Of a stretch of DNA of 64,000 nt, positions 26,421-35,094 are shown in pieces (the first letter of the stretch is position 1; each line of letters starts with the position of its first letter). This stretch comes from Pseudomonas sp. Tri1 (lineage in GTDB: Bacteria > Pseudomonadota > Gammaproteobacteria > Pseudomonadales > Pseudomonadaceae): assembly GCF_017968885.1 (NCBI RefSeq), contig NZ_CP072913.1:2898001-2962000 (forward strand). The letters are read 5' to 3'. The notes below the pieces were generated by a model. That model was not told the DNA's origin and did not search any database. It worked only from the letters and a program-made list of their open reading frames with translations. Made by a program: the position numbers and the translations under genes.

Positions 26421-27518
26421 ATGAGCCAGGACACGATCAAATTTGCTTACTGGGTGCCCAATGTCAGCGGAGGTCTGGTGGTCAGCAAGATCGAACAGCG
26501 CACCGACTGGGGAATCGACTACAACCGCAAGCTTGCGCAAATCGCTGAGGATGCGGGCTTCGACTACGCCCTGTCCCAGGTGCGTTTTACCGCCGGGTAC
26601 GGTGCCGAATACCAGCATGAATCGGTGGCGTTCAGTCACGCCTTGCTGGCCGCCACCACACGCCTGAAAGTCATCGCCGCCGTGTTGCCGGGGCCATGGA
26701 CGCCGTCGGTGCTGGCCAAGCAGATCGCAACCATCGATCACCTGACCGGTGGCCGGGTGGCGGTCAACATCGTGTCGGGCTGGTTCAAGGGCGAGTTCAC
26801 CGCCATTGGCGAGCCGTGGCTGGAGCACGATGAGCGCTATCGCCGTTCCGAGGAATTCATCACGGCACTCAAGGGCATCTGGACCACCGACAACTTCACC
26901 TTTCGCGGTGACTTCTACCGCTTCCATGACTACACCCTCAAGCCCAAGCCGTTGCAGCAGCATCCGGAAATCTTCCAGGGCGGTAGCTCACGTGCCGCCC
27001 GGGACATGGCCGCCCGTGTCTCCGACTGGTATTTCACCAACGGCAATACCGTTGAGGGGATCAAGGCCCAGGTCGATGACATCCAGGCGAAAGCCGCGGC
27101 CAACAACCACAAGGTCAAGGTCGGGGTGAACGCGTTCGTCATCGCCCGCGACACCGAGGAAGAGGCGCGTGCGGTGCTGGCCCAGATCATCGACCAGGCC
27201 GACCCCGAAGCGGTCAATGCCTTCGGTGATGCGGCGAAACAGGCCGGCAAGTCCAGCCCGGAAGGCGAGGGTAACTGGGCCAAATCCAGCTTCGAGGACC
27301 TGGTGCAGTACAACGACGGCTTCAAGACCAACCTGATCGGTACGCCGCAACAGATCGCTGAACGCATCGTCGCGCTCAAGGCCGTGGGAGTCGACCTGGT
27401 GCTCGCGGGCTTCTTGCACTTCCAGGAAGAAGTCGAGTATTTCGGCCGCAAGGTCCTGCCGCTGGTGCGTGAACTGGAACAACGCCAAGTGACGTCCAGA
27501 ACAGCGGCAGTCGCTTAG
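26421..27518 (+). CDS. sfnG: FMNH2-dependent dimethyl sulfone monooxygenase
   Basis: A 365-residue luciferase-fold (bacterial-luciferase-like TIM barrel) monooxygenase. The opening KFAYWVPNVSGGLVVSKIEQ, the run NIVSGWF and the segment QGGSSRAARDMAARVSDWYF agree with SfnG, which converts dimethyl sulfone to methanesulfinate using FMNH2 and oxygen during sulfur limitation. It follows msuE by 38 bases. Expression is probably from the sigma-54-type promoter upstream of msuE. Confidence 0.94.
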   Translation: MSQDTIKFAYWVPNVSGGLVVSKIEQRTDWGIDYNRKLAQIAEDAGFDYALSQVRFTAGYGAEYQHESVAFSHALLAATTRLKVIAAVLPGPWTPSVLAKQIATIDHLTGGRVAVNIVSGWFKGEFTAIGEPWLEHDERYRRSEEFITALKGIWTTDNFTFRGDFYRFHDYTLKPKPLQQHPEIFQGGSSRAARDMAARVSDWYFTNGNTVEGIKAQVDDIQAKAAANNHKVKVGVNAFVIARDTEEEARAVLAQIIDQADPEAVNAFGDAAKQAGKSSPEGEGNWAKSSFEDLVQYNDGFKTNLIGTPQQIAERIVALKAVGVDLVLAGFLHFQEEVEYFGRKVLPLVRELEQRQVTSRTAAVA

Positions 27519-27532
27519 GCCCGGGAGGAAAC

Positions 27533-28687
27533 ATGGTCACGTTCACCGACACACGGCACGCGGTTCCGGCCAGTTTGCCCCAGTGGCTGCTGCAGCAGGC
27601 ACTGGGGCAGGGCCGCGGTATTGCCCTGCGCCATAAGCACCTGGGCGTTTGGCAGGAGCGAACCTGGCGCCAGTTGGCTGACGAGGTGCAGAGTCTGGCG
27701 AGTGCCTTGCAGGGCCTGGGCTTTTCGGTGGGCGCGACCCTGACGATCATCAGCCGCCCGCGGCCGCAGGCGCTGCTGGCAGCGCTGGCTGCGCAGTGGT
27801 TGGGCGGCGTGGCGAGCCTGATCGATCCGGTGGACCTGTCGAGCACCTCACTGCTCGGCGAACTGCAACCGGACTTCGTACTGGCCGAAGGGCACGAGGA
27901 AATCCTTCTGCTGTGTGCTGCACGGGTGACGCCGCAGGTTGGGATCTATCTCGACAAGCGTGGCCTGTCGGATGCCGTTGCGTTCGATCGAATGCTGGAC
28001 TACTCGACGTTGGTTGCCCAGCGCACGTCCCCTGAACTGGCGCCGCAAGCGCGGCCGCTGCATACGGCTTTTGTCTTTTACCGCCAGGGCCCGCAGGCCA
28101 TCGAGCAACAACGCATCAGTCACGCCGAGCTGTTGCAGGAAGGTCGGCGTCTGGTGCAACGGGAAGGATTGGGGCGCCAGGAAGAAGCGCTGGCGGCCCG
28201 GGCCTTCGCCTCTGGCGGTCAGGCGCGCTATCTGTTGGCGCCTTGGCTGATTGCCGGCTTTCGCCTGAATTTCCCGGAGAACCTGGCGACCCGTGATCGC
28301 GACCGGCGCGAGCTGGGCCCGACGCTGGTGGCGGGTACGCGTGAGACCTACGCGCGCCTGCACAGGGATGTACTTGAACGCTTGTCGGAACCGGGCAGTT
28401 GGCAGCGCCGGCTGGTGGACTGGGCCTTGGCAGCGCGCCCGGGTCTGTTGCAACGCTATTTGGGGCACTGGTTGGTTCGGCGCCCCTTGCGCGACGTCCT
28501 GGGCTTTTCTCGCACCCGCGCGCCGTTGCTGGTGGGGGATGCCTTGAGCGCCGACACCCAGACGTTTTTCGAAGCCTTGGGGATCCAGGTTCGCCATTGG
28601 CACGACTCGGCCCAGTGGGATGCGCCAGAAACTCCCGTGAAACAAACCACCGACGATTGGATAGAACGCCATTCGCAATTGGCCTGA
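27533..28687 (+). CDS. Truncated, motif-poor AMP-binding (acyl-CoA synthetase-like) protein
   Basis: A 384-residue protein that resembles only the N-terminal part of long-chain acyl-CoA synthetases found with LIV-type transporters (TWRQLADEVQSLASALQGLG; later LRDVLGFSRTRAPLLVGDAL). Full enzymes are about 600-650 residues. The ATP-binding P-loop is degenerate: where TSGTTGxPKG is expected it reads FYRQGPQAIEQQRISHAEL. The frame ends near where the next adenylation motif (YGxTE) should appear. No frameshifted remainder is seen: the next ABC gene begins 13 bases later. It may be a non-catalytic relic or a repurposed subunit. It sits inside the sfnG operon. Confidence 0.7.
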   Translation: MVTFTDTRHAVPASLPQWLLQQALGQGRGIALRHKHLGVWQERTWRQLADEVQSLASALQGLGFSVGATLTIISRPRPQALLAALAAQWLGGVASLIDPVDLSSTSLLGELQPDFVLAEGHEEILLLCAARVTPQVGIYLDKRGLSDAVAFDRMLDYSTLVAQRTSPELAPQARPLHTAFVFYRQGPQAIEQQRISHAELLQEGRRLVQREGLGRQEEALAARAFASGGQARYLLAPWLIAGFRLNFPENLATRDRDRRELGPTLVAGTRETYARLHRDVLERLSEPGSWQRRLVDWALAARPGLLQRYLGHWLVRRPLRDVLGFSRTRAPLLVGDALSADTQTFFEALGIQVRHWHDSAQWDAPETPVKQTTDDWIERHSQLA

Positions 28688-28700
28688 GAGGAGGCGACCC

Positions 28701-29483
28701 ATGACACACACGGCCGCCACGCATTTGCTGGAGCTGGAGCATATTTCACTGTCATTCAAAGGCGTCAAGGCGGTTACCGACATCAGCTTTCGGGTTGCCA
28801 GCGGTGAGATCTGCGCCTTGATCGGCCCCAACGGTGCCGGCAAGAGTTCGCTGTTGAATGTCATCAGCGGTGTGTACCAGGCCCAGGACGGGCGCATCCG
28901 TTTTGACCGGCAAGATCGGCGCCGGATGCGCGCCCACGATGTGGCGGTGCGCGGCATCGCCCGGACGTTCCAGAACATCGCCTTGTTCAAGGGCATGAGC
29001 GTGCTCGACAACGTGCTCACCGGACGCAACCTCAAGCGTCGCAGCAGCTGGTTTGAACAGGCCCTGCGCATCGGTCGGGCCCGGGCCGAGGATGACATCC
29101 AGCGCGAAGCGGCGGAGCGGGTCATCGAGTTCCTGCACTTGCAGCCCTGGCGCGACGCTTTGGTCGGCAAGTTGCCCTATGGCCTGCAGAAGCGGGTGGA
29201 GTTGGCCCGGGCCATGGCGGCAGAGCCTCGGCTGTTGCTGCTGGACGAGCCCATGGCCGGGATGAATGCCGAGGAGAAGCAGCAGATGAGCCGCTTCATC
29301 GTCGACATCAATCGAGAGCTGGGCACCACTGTGGTGTTGATCGAGCACGATATCGGTGTGGTCATGGACATCAGCGACCACGTGGTGGTGCTCGATTACG
29401 GCCGCAAGATCGGCGATGGATCGCCTGAAGAGGTACGACAGAACCCCGAGGTCATTGCGGCCTATCTGGGCACGCGCCACTAA
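28701..29483 (+). CDS. LIV-type ABC transporter ATP-binding protein (LivG-like)
   Basis: A 260-residue ATPase of the branched-chain amino acid/amide transporter group. Walker A is GPNGAGKSSLLN, followed by the LivG-like GIARTFQNIALFKGMSVLDN, a modified signature LPYGLQKRVELARA, and Walker B LLLLDEPMAGM. It is the first of five genes (to 33762) for one importer. The signature LPYGLQKR in place of LSGGQ is common in this subfamily. Confidence 0.9.
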   Translation: MTHTAATHLLELEHISLSFKGVKAVTDISFRVASGEICALIGPNGAGKSSLLNVISGVYQAQDGRIRFDRQDRRRMRAHDVAVRGIARTFQNIALFKGMSVLDNVLTGRNLKRRSSWFEQALRIGRARAEDDIQREAAERVIEFLHLQPWRDALVGKLPYGLQKRVELARAMAAEPRLLLLDEPMAGMNAEEKQQMSRFIVDINRELGTTVVLIEHDIGVVMDISDHVVVLDYGRKIGDGSPEEVRQNPEVIAAYLGTRH

Positions 29484-29552
29484 CCCTGGGCATTCGAAGG
29501 CTTCTCCGTCTGGAGAGGGCAGGCAAGTTGCGCCCGCAAAACAGGAACAGGC

Positions 29553-30434
29553 ATGGAATTTTTCTTTGAAGTATTGATTGGCGGACTGTTGGCGGGGGTG
29601 ATGTACGCCCTCGTGGCGATCGGTTTTGTCCTGATCTACAAGGCCTCCGGCGTGTTCAATTTCGCCCAGGGTGCGATGGTGCTGTTCTCGGCACTGACCT
29701 TCGTCAGCCTGCTGGAGCGCGGTGTGCCGTTCTGGCTGGCGTTTGTCATCAGCCTGGTGGCCATGCTGCTGATCGCGGTGGCGGTGGAGCGCGTGGTGCT
29801 GCGGCCGTTGGTCAACCGCTCACCGATCACCCTGTTCATGGCCACCCTCGGGCTTTCCTACGTCATCGAAGGTTTCGCCCAGGCGCTGTGGGGCGCCCAG
29901 GTGCACGGCCTGGAGCTGGGCATCAGTGATGAACCGCTGGAGCTGGGTGGGATGTTGTTGTCGCAGTTCGACATTTTTGCCGCGCTGACGGCTGCTGCGT
30001 TGGTGCTGCTGTTGTCCTGGCTGTTCAACAAGACCCGGCTGGGGCTGGCGTTGCGCGCGGTGGCCGATGACCCATTGGCGGCGTTGGCCGTGGGCATCCG
30101 CTTGCAGCGGGTCTGGGTGGTGGTGTGGGCGGTGGCGGGGTTTGTCGGGCTGGTCGCCGGCTTGCTCTGGGGCGCTCGCCTGGGTGTGCAGTTCTCGCTC
30201 TCGCTGGTGGTGCTCAAGGCCCTGCCGGTGTTGATCATCGGCGGTTTTACCTCCATCAGCGGGGCGATTGTCGGTGGGTTGATCATTGGCGCTTCAGAGA
30301 AGCTTGCAGAGGTTTACCTCGGGCCCTTTATCGGCAGTGGTATCGAGAACTGGTTTCCCTATGTGCTGGCGCTGCTGTTCTTGCTGGTGCGTCCGGCGGG
30401 GCTGTTCGGCGAGCGGGCCATCGAACGAGTCTAG
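29553..30434 (+). CDS. LIV-type ABC transporter permease (LivH-like)
   Basis: A 293-residue membrane protein with about eight hydrophobic segments. GVMYALVAIGFVLIYKASGV and FNFAQGAMVLFSAL are LivH landmarks. It forms half of the channel of the importer whose other parts are encoded by the adjacent genes. A 69-base gap separates it from the ATPase gene. Confidence 0.9.
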   Translation: MEFFFEVLIGGLLAGVMYALVAIGFVLIYKASGVFNFAQGAMVLFSALTFVSLLERGVPFWLAFVISLVAMLLIAVAVERVVLRPLVNRSPITLFMATLGLSYVIEGFAQALWGAQVHGLELGISDEPLELGGMLLSQFDIFAALTAAALVLLLSWLFNKTRLGLALRAVADDPLAALAVGIRLQRVWVVVWAVAGFVGLVAGLLWGARLGVQFSLSLVVLKALPVLIIGGFTSISGAIVGGLIIGASEKLAEVYLGPFIGSGIENWFPYVLALLFLLVRPAGLFGERAIERV

Positions 30435-30446
30435 GGGAGAAACCAC

Positions 30447-31514
30447 ATGTTTTATCGAGAAGCAGGTCAGTTCAACACCCGTTACGCCGAGGATCGCCGT
30501 GTCTTTGCCTTGCGCCAGGATCGCCACGGACTCGCCGTATTATTGCTGGTTGCGTTCGTCGTGGTGCCCTGGCTGGGGAATGACTATTGGTTCAGCGCGA
30601 TCCTGATTCCGTTCCTGGTGCTGTCCTTGGCCGGGCTGGGGCTCAACCTGCTGACCGGCTATGCCGGGCAATTGTCCCTCGGCTCCGCAGCGTTCATGGC
30701 GGTGGGGGCCTTTGCCACCTACAACCTCGAACTGCGTGTCGCCGGCTTGCCGTTGTTGTTCAGTATCGCCCTGGGCGGGCTGACGGCGGCGCTGGTGGCG
30801 GTGCTGTTCGGCCTGCCGAGCCTGCGGATCAAGGGTTTTTACCTACTGGTCTCGACCCTGGCGGCGCAGTTCTTCGTGACCTGGGCGTTGACCCGGTTCA
30901 GCTGGTTTTCCAACAACAGCGCCTCGGGCGTGATCACCGCGCCGCGCCTGGACGTGTTCGGGGTGAACCTGGACGCACCGGCCGGCCGCTATCTGCTGAC
31001 CCTGACGGTCGTGGTGGCGCTGTTCTGGCTGGGCAAGAACCTGGTGCGCAGCGAGCTGGGGCGCAACTGGATGGCGGTGCGTGACATGGACACCGCCGCA
31101 GCGGTGATCGGCATCCCACTGGCGAAAACCAAGCTGCTGGCCTTCGCCATCAGTGGCTTTTTCCTCGGGGTGGCCGGTGCCCTGTGGGCCTTCGCCTACC
31201 TGGGCACCGTGGAGCCCCATGGCTTCGATCTCAACCGGTCGTTCCAGATCCTGTTCATCATCATTATCGGTGGCCTCGGCAGCCTGTTGGGCAACTTTCT
31301 CGGCGCGGCTTTCATCGTGCTGTTCCCGGTGTTGCTCTCCAACCTGGTGGCGCTGCTGCCCGGCGGGCTGGTGGACGCCGGCCAGGTGGAGAACCTGCAG
31401 AAGATGATATTCGGCGCCCTGATCATCCTGTTCCTGATCAAGGAACCAGAGGGCCTTGCACGCCTCTGGCAGCGATTTCGCGAGCGCGCACGGCTGTGGC
31501 CGCTGCGCTATTGA
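30447..31514 (+). CDS. LIV-type ABC transporter permease (LivM-like)
   Basis: A 355-residue permease. The segments GLNLLTGYAGQLSLGSAAFM and MDTAAAVIGIPLAKTKLLAF are LivM hallmarks, with about nine hydrophobic segments. It pairs with the preceding LivH-like permease. It follows that gene by 12 bases. Confidence 0.9.
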   Translation: MFYREAGQFNTRYAEDRRVFALRQDRHGLAVLLLVAFVVVPWLGNDYWFSAILIPFLVLSLAGLGLNLLTGYAGQLSLGSAAFMAVGAFATYNLELRVAGLPLLFSIALGGLTAALVAVLFGLPSLRIKGFYLLVSTLAAQFFVTWALTRFSWFSNNSASGVITAPRLDVFGVNLDAPAGRYLLTLTVVVALFWLGKNLVRSELGRNWMAVRDMDTAAAVIGIPLAKTKLLAFAISGFFLGVAGALWAFAYLGTVEPHGFDLNRSFQILFIIIIGGLGSLLGNFLGAAFIVLFPVLLSNLVALLPGGLVDAGQVENLQKMIFGALIILFLIKEPEGLARLWQRFRERARLWPLRY

Positions 31515-31585
31515 GCGAACCGCTCAAGGCGATTTTCAGCTCCATTTTGTTGGCTTATCACTGGCTTCATCACAAGGAAAATCCG

Positions 31586-32911
31586 ATGTTCAAACGATCA
31601 TTCGCCAGCAGCCTGGCGCTGGCCCTGAGCCTCACCGCCGCGGCCTTTACCGTCCAGGCGGACAATGAACAATACTTCCCGCTGCAAAGCTATCGCGTCG
31701 GTCCATATGCGGCCGGCGGGACCGGTTTTTTCGGCGGCTTCATCGACTACCTCAAATACGTCAACGCCAATGGCGGGGTGAATGGCGTCAAGCTGACCTG
31801 GAGCGAGTGCGAAACCGAGTACGTGGTGGAAAAAGGCGTCGAGTGCTACGAGCGCCTGAAGAAAGGCTTGAACGGCGCCCCAGCGGCGGCGACAAACCCG
31901 CTGTCGGTGGGCATCGCCTATGCCACTTTGGAGCGTTCGACGGCCGACAAACTGCCGCTGATCACCATCAACCATGGTCGCACGGATTCCACCGACGGCA
32001 GTGTGTTTCCCTACGTTTTCCCGTTGCAGTTGAACCCGTATTCCGAGGTCTCGGCGATCATCAATTACATCGGCCAACGGGCTGGCGGGTTGGACAAACT
32101 CAAGGGCCTGAAGATCGTCACGCTGTATCACGGCTCGCCCTATGGCAAGGAAACCAATGAGGTCTTGCAGACCCTGGCCGACAAATACGGCTTTACGCTG
32201 ACCTTGCTGGAAGTGCCGCATCCAGGCAATGAACAACAGTCGCAATGGCTGAATATCCGTCGGGAAAAACCCGATTGGGTGATCTTGCGTGGCTGGGGCG
32301 TGATGAACCCGGTGGCGCTGAAAACCGCGCAGAAAGTCGGTTTTCCGGCCGATCACATCATTGGCAATATCTGGAGCAACTCCGAGGACGACGCGGCGCC
32401 GGCCGGTGCTGCGGCCAAGGGCTTCATCGCCATCACCACCCACCCTTCAGGCACCGATTTCCCGGTTCTGCAGGGCATCAAGCAGCAAGTGGTCGATGCC
32501 GGTCATGGCGACCTGGCCGATCCCAAGCGGTTCGGCACCGTGTATTACAACCTCGGCGTGGTCAACGGCATCCTCAACGTTGAAGCCGTGCGCATTGCCC
32601 AGCAGAAGTTTGGCAAGCAGCCGCTGACCGGTGAGCAGGTGCGTTGGGGGTTCGAGAACCTCAAGCTCGACGACGCCCGACTCAAGGAGCTGGGGGCGCT
32701 GGGCCTGGTGCAGCCATTGCAGTTGTCGTGCTCGGACCATGAAGGCGGTGGTGCGGTGCGCTTCCAGCAATGGGACGGGACCCGGTGGAAGCTGATCAGT
32801 GACTGGGTACAGGCCGACCGTGCCTTGCTGCGGCCGATCATTGAAGCCTCTTCGCATCAGTACGCCCGGGAAAAAGGCATTACCCCGCGTGATTGCAGCA
32901 AGGAATCCTGA
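31586..32911 (+). CDS. LIV-type ABC transporter periplasmic substrate-binding protein
   Basis: A 441-residue exported protein. A signal peptide (MFKRSFASSLALALSLTAAA, cleavage probably after VQA) precedes a type I periplasmic-binding fold (YAAGGTGFFGGFIDYLKYVN, GVNGVKLTWSECE). It is a Leu/Ile/Val-type receptor longer than classic LivJ, like those for aromatic or short-chain acids. The start at 31586 follows AAGGAAAATCCG; an open frame extends much further up but overlaps the permease gene. With msuE and sfnG next door, the ligand could be an organosulfur compound, but that is inferred. Confidence 0.88.
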   Translation: MFKRSFASSLALALSLTAAAFTVQADNEQYFPLQSYRVGPYAAGGTGFFGGFIDYLKYVNANGGVNGVKLTWSECETEYVVEKGVECYERLKKGLNGAPAAATNPLSVGIAYATLERSTADKLPLITINHGRTDSTDGSVFPYVFPLQLNPYSEVSAIINYIGQRAGGLDKLKGLKIVTLYHGSPYGKETNEVLQTLADKYGFTLTLLEVPHPGNEQQSQWLNIRREKPDWVILRGWGVMNPVALKTAQKVGFPADHIIGNIWSNSEDDAAPAGAAAKGFIAITTHPSGTDFPVLQGIKQQVVDAGHGDLADPKRFGTVYYNLGVVNGILNVEAVRIAQQKFGKQPLTGEQVRWGFENLKLDDARLKELGALGLVQPLQLSCSDHEGGGAVRFQQWDGTRWKLISDWVQADRALLRPIIEASSHQYAREKGITPRDCSKES

Positions 32912-32967
32912 GGCATCGCAGCGACCCGGACGCTTGCGTCCGGTCGCTCCCTGAAGAGGCGAAAAGC

Positions 32968-33762
32968 ATGACCACGCAAGTGCCGATCCTGCAGATCGAC
33001 GACATTGAAGTGCTCTACGAACAAACCATCCTGGCCGTGCGCAGCGTGTCGCTGAAGGTGGTGAAAGGGCAAGTCGTGGTGCTGCTGGGCGCCAACGGCG
33101 CAGGCAAAAGCACGACCTTGAAGGCGGCCTCCAACCTGGTGCGCGCCGAACGGGGCGAAGTGGTGCGGGGGCGGATTGTGTATCAGGGAAAGGAGGTGAC
33201 CCACAGTGCGCCTCACACGCTGGCGGCAAACGGATTGGTGCAGGTGCTGGAGGGCCGGCATTGCTTTGCCCAGTTGACCGTGGAAGAAAACCTCTTGGCC
33301 GGCGCCCTTGCGCGCCAGGTTCCGCGGCGCCAGCTCCTGGCCGACCTGGAGTGGGTCTACGCGCATTTTCCGCGCCTGAAATTGCGGCGCAAGAGCCTGG
33401 CCGGCTACACCTCGGGCGGCGAACAGCAGATGATCGCGCTCGGGCGTGCGCTGATGGCCAAACCACAACTGGTGCTGCTCGACGAGCCGTCGATGGGCCT
33501 GGCGCCGCAGATCGTCGAGGAAATCTTCGAGATCGTCCGCCAACTCAACCAGCGCGATGGCGTGAGCTTTTTGATCGCCGAACAGAACATCAACATCGCC
33601 CTGCGTCATGCCCACTATGGCTATGTATTGGAAAGCGGTCGCGTGGCCAGTGAAGGCAGCGCCGAACAACTGGCAGCCCGCGGCGATCTCCAGGATTTTT
33701 ATCTGGGGACGCGGGCTAGGGGGCAGGAAGCTGCCGGGATTGAAGAGCAGCGCTGCCCATAA
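32968..33762 (+). CDS. LIV-type ABC transporter ATP-binding protein (LivF-like)
   Basis: A 264-residue ATPase. Walker A is GANGAGKSTTLK, the signature is TSGGEQQMIALGRALMA and Walker B is LVLLDEPSMGL, all LivF-like. The start at 32968 follows GAAGAGGCGAA. It completes the importer begun at 28701. Its end faces the sfnR 3' end, separated by a stem-loop. Confidence 0.92.
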   Translation: MTTQVPILQIDDIEVLYEQTILAVRSVSLKVVKGQVVVLLGANGAGKSTTLKAASNLVRAERGEVVRGRIVYQGKEVTHSAPHTLAANGLVQVLEGRHCFAQLTVEENLLAGALARQVPRRQLLADLEWVYAHFPRLKLRRKSLAGYTSGGEQQMIALGRALMAKPQLVLLDEPSMGLAPQIVEEIFEIVRQLNQRDGVSFLIAEQNINIALRHAHYGYVLESGRVASEGSAEQLAARGDLQDFYLGTRARGQEAAGIEEQRCP

Positions 33763-33787
33763 ACGAGCACACCGCCGAATTGCTTTT

Positions 33788-33815
33788 GTGGCGAGGTAGC
33801 TTGCTCCCTCGCCAC
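33788..33815. terminator. Stem-loop between convergent livF-like and sfnR genes
   Basis: GTGGCGAGG (33788-33796) and CCTCGCCAC (33807-33815) form a perfect nine-pair stem. It resembles another Pseudomonas REP hairpin and lies between convergent genes, so a bidirectional terminator role is likely though there is no T tract. Confidence 0.55.
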
Positions 33816-33823
33816 GGGGAAAT

Positions 33824-34927
33824 TCAGGTAGACAGGTTGACCACCCGGCCATCCCGTGTGTCCAGTGCCGGGCGCCGTCGATTGACCACCAGCTCGCCAA
33901 TCCGGATCAGCAGCGTGCGCGTCACATTGCGACTGAGGCCCAACAGACTGGCCGTATGCACTTGATTGCAATTGGCGTAGCGGTAGGTGGCGCGCAGTAG
34001 CGCTGCTTCGACCTGCTCATGAAGGTTGCCGTGCTCCTGCTCGAGCAGTTTTTCAAAGGCTTTTTGCAACAACGCCTCTGCGTTTTGTGGGACGCATTCC
34101 TGTGGGTTGTCCTGACGTTCGATGCGAAAATTCGACAGGTGCAGGTCCTGTTCGCCAATCACTTTGTTACGGCAAATCAGCAGTGTGTGGTGAATGACGT
34201 TTTCCAGCTCGCGGATATTGCCCGGCCAGGAATAGTCGAGCAGTTTGCGCTGCGCCTGGGCGTCCAGCGTCACCTCGCCGTGACCCAGCCGGCGGCTGTA
34301 CTCGGCGATGAAATGGCGGATCAACGGCAGGATGTCGCCGGGTCGTTCGCGCAAGGGTTTGAGGACCAGGCTGACTACGTTCAGGCGGTAATAGAGATCT
34401 TCGCGAAAGTGTCCGGCGTTGATGGCTTTTTCCAACTGCACGTTGGTGGCCGCCAGTACCCGCACATTGATCTTGATGCTCTTGCGCGAGCCCAGGCGGA
34501 CCACTTCACGTTCCTGTAGTACCCGCAGCAACTTGACCTGGATCGGCAGCGGCAAATCACCGATTTCATCCAGGAACAGCGTGCCACCGTCGGCCTCCTC
34601 GAACCAGCCGGCCTTGGCCGTCAATGCGCCGGTGAAGGCGCCTTTTTCATGGCCGAACAGCTCGGCTTCCACCAGTGTTTCGGAAAACGCCCCGCAGTTG
34701 ACCGCAACGAACGGCTTGTCGCGGCGAGTGCTGAGGTTGTGCACATGGCGGGCCACCAGCTCTTTGCCTGTCCCGGTCTGGCCGATGATCAATACACTGG
34801 CATCGCTGGGCGCCACTCGTTGCAGATGCGCCAACAGCGCCTGGGAAGTAGGGTCTTCAAAGACCTGGGCCGTGGCGCGAATCGAGGTGGCCAGGCTGGG
34901 CGAGGGAGGAAGCGTGAGGAGCTGCAT
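33824..34927 (-). CDS. sfnR: Sigma-54-dependent activator, SfnR-like (no receiver domain)
   Basis: A 367-residue enhancer-binding protein with only a central AAA+ domain and a C-terminal helix-turn-helix. Walker A is GQTGTGKELVARHVH, the sigma-54 contact loop is GAFTGA, and the end reads ASLLGLSRNVTRTLL, a Fis-type helix-turn-helix. Absence of an N-terminal sensory domain matches SfnR, which activates sulfone-utilisation genes in Pseudomonas under sulfur starvation and is itself controlled by CysB in studied strains. Two sigma-54-like promoters at 25508 and 25753 are likely targets. Confidence 0.88.
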   Translation of the reverse strand: MQLLTLPPSPSLATSIRATAQVFEDPTSQALLAHLQRVAPSDASVLIIGQTGTGKELVARHVHNLSTRRDKPFVAVNCGAFSETLVEAELFGHEKGAFTGALTAKAGWFEEADGGTLFLDEIGDLPLPIQVKLLRVLQEREVVRLGSRKSIKINVRVLAATNVQLEKAINAGHFREDLYYRLNVVSLVLKPLRERPGDILPLIRHFIAEYSRRLGHGEVTLDAQAQRKLLDYSWPGNIRELENVIHHTLLICRNKVIGEQDLHLSNFRIERQDNPQECVPQNAEALLQKAFEKLLEQEHGNLHEQVEAALLRATYRYANCNQVHTASLLGLSRNVTRTLLIRIGELVVNRRRPALDTRDGRVVNLST

Positions 34928-35028
34928 GACGGTGGCCCGTTAATGAGAGTGCAGTGACTGATGGTGAGTGCCAACGCTCCTTGATGGCATCACCGCGCGG
35001 AGCCATTGGGCTTAAGACTTAATCTAAA

Positions 35029-35047
35029 TGATCTAAAAAACAGATCA
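35029..35047. terminator. Weak AT-rich hairpin after the efflux operon
   Basis: TGATCT and AGATCA pair across a seven-base loop. It lies 48 bases past the hlyD-like stop on the minus strand, where it is followed by a short T-containing stretch. The stem is short, so a terminator role is uncertain. Confidence 0.3.
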
Positions 35048-35094
35048 CAAAGAACTTTAAGTTATTTGCTTAGGGCTTCATCTGCATATGCGCA

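Noticed and set aside
31184..31585. Upstream extension of the LIV-type receptor frame to 575 residues
   Set aside because: The extension overlaps the LivM-like gene, while a clean signal peptide and ribosome site begin at 31586.
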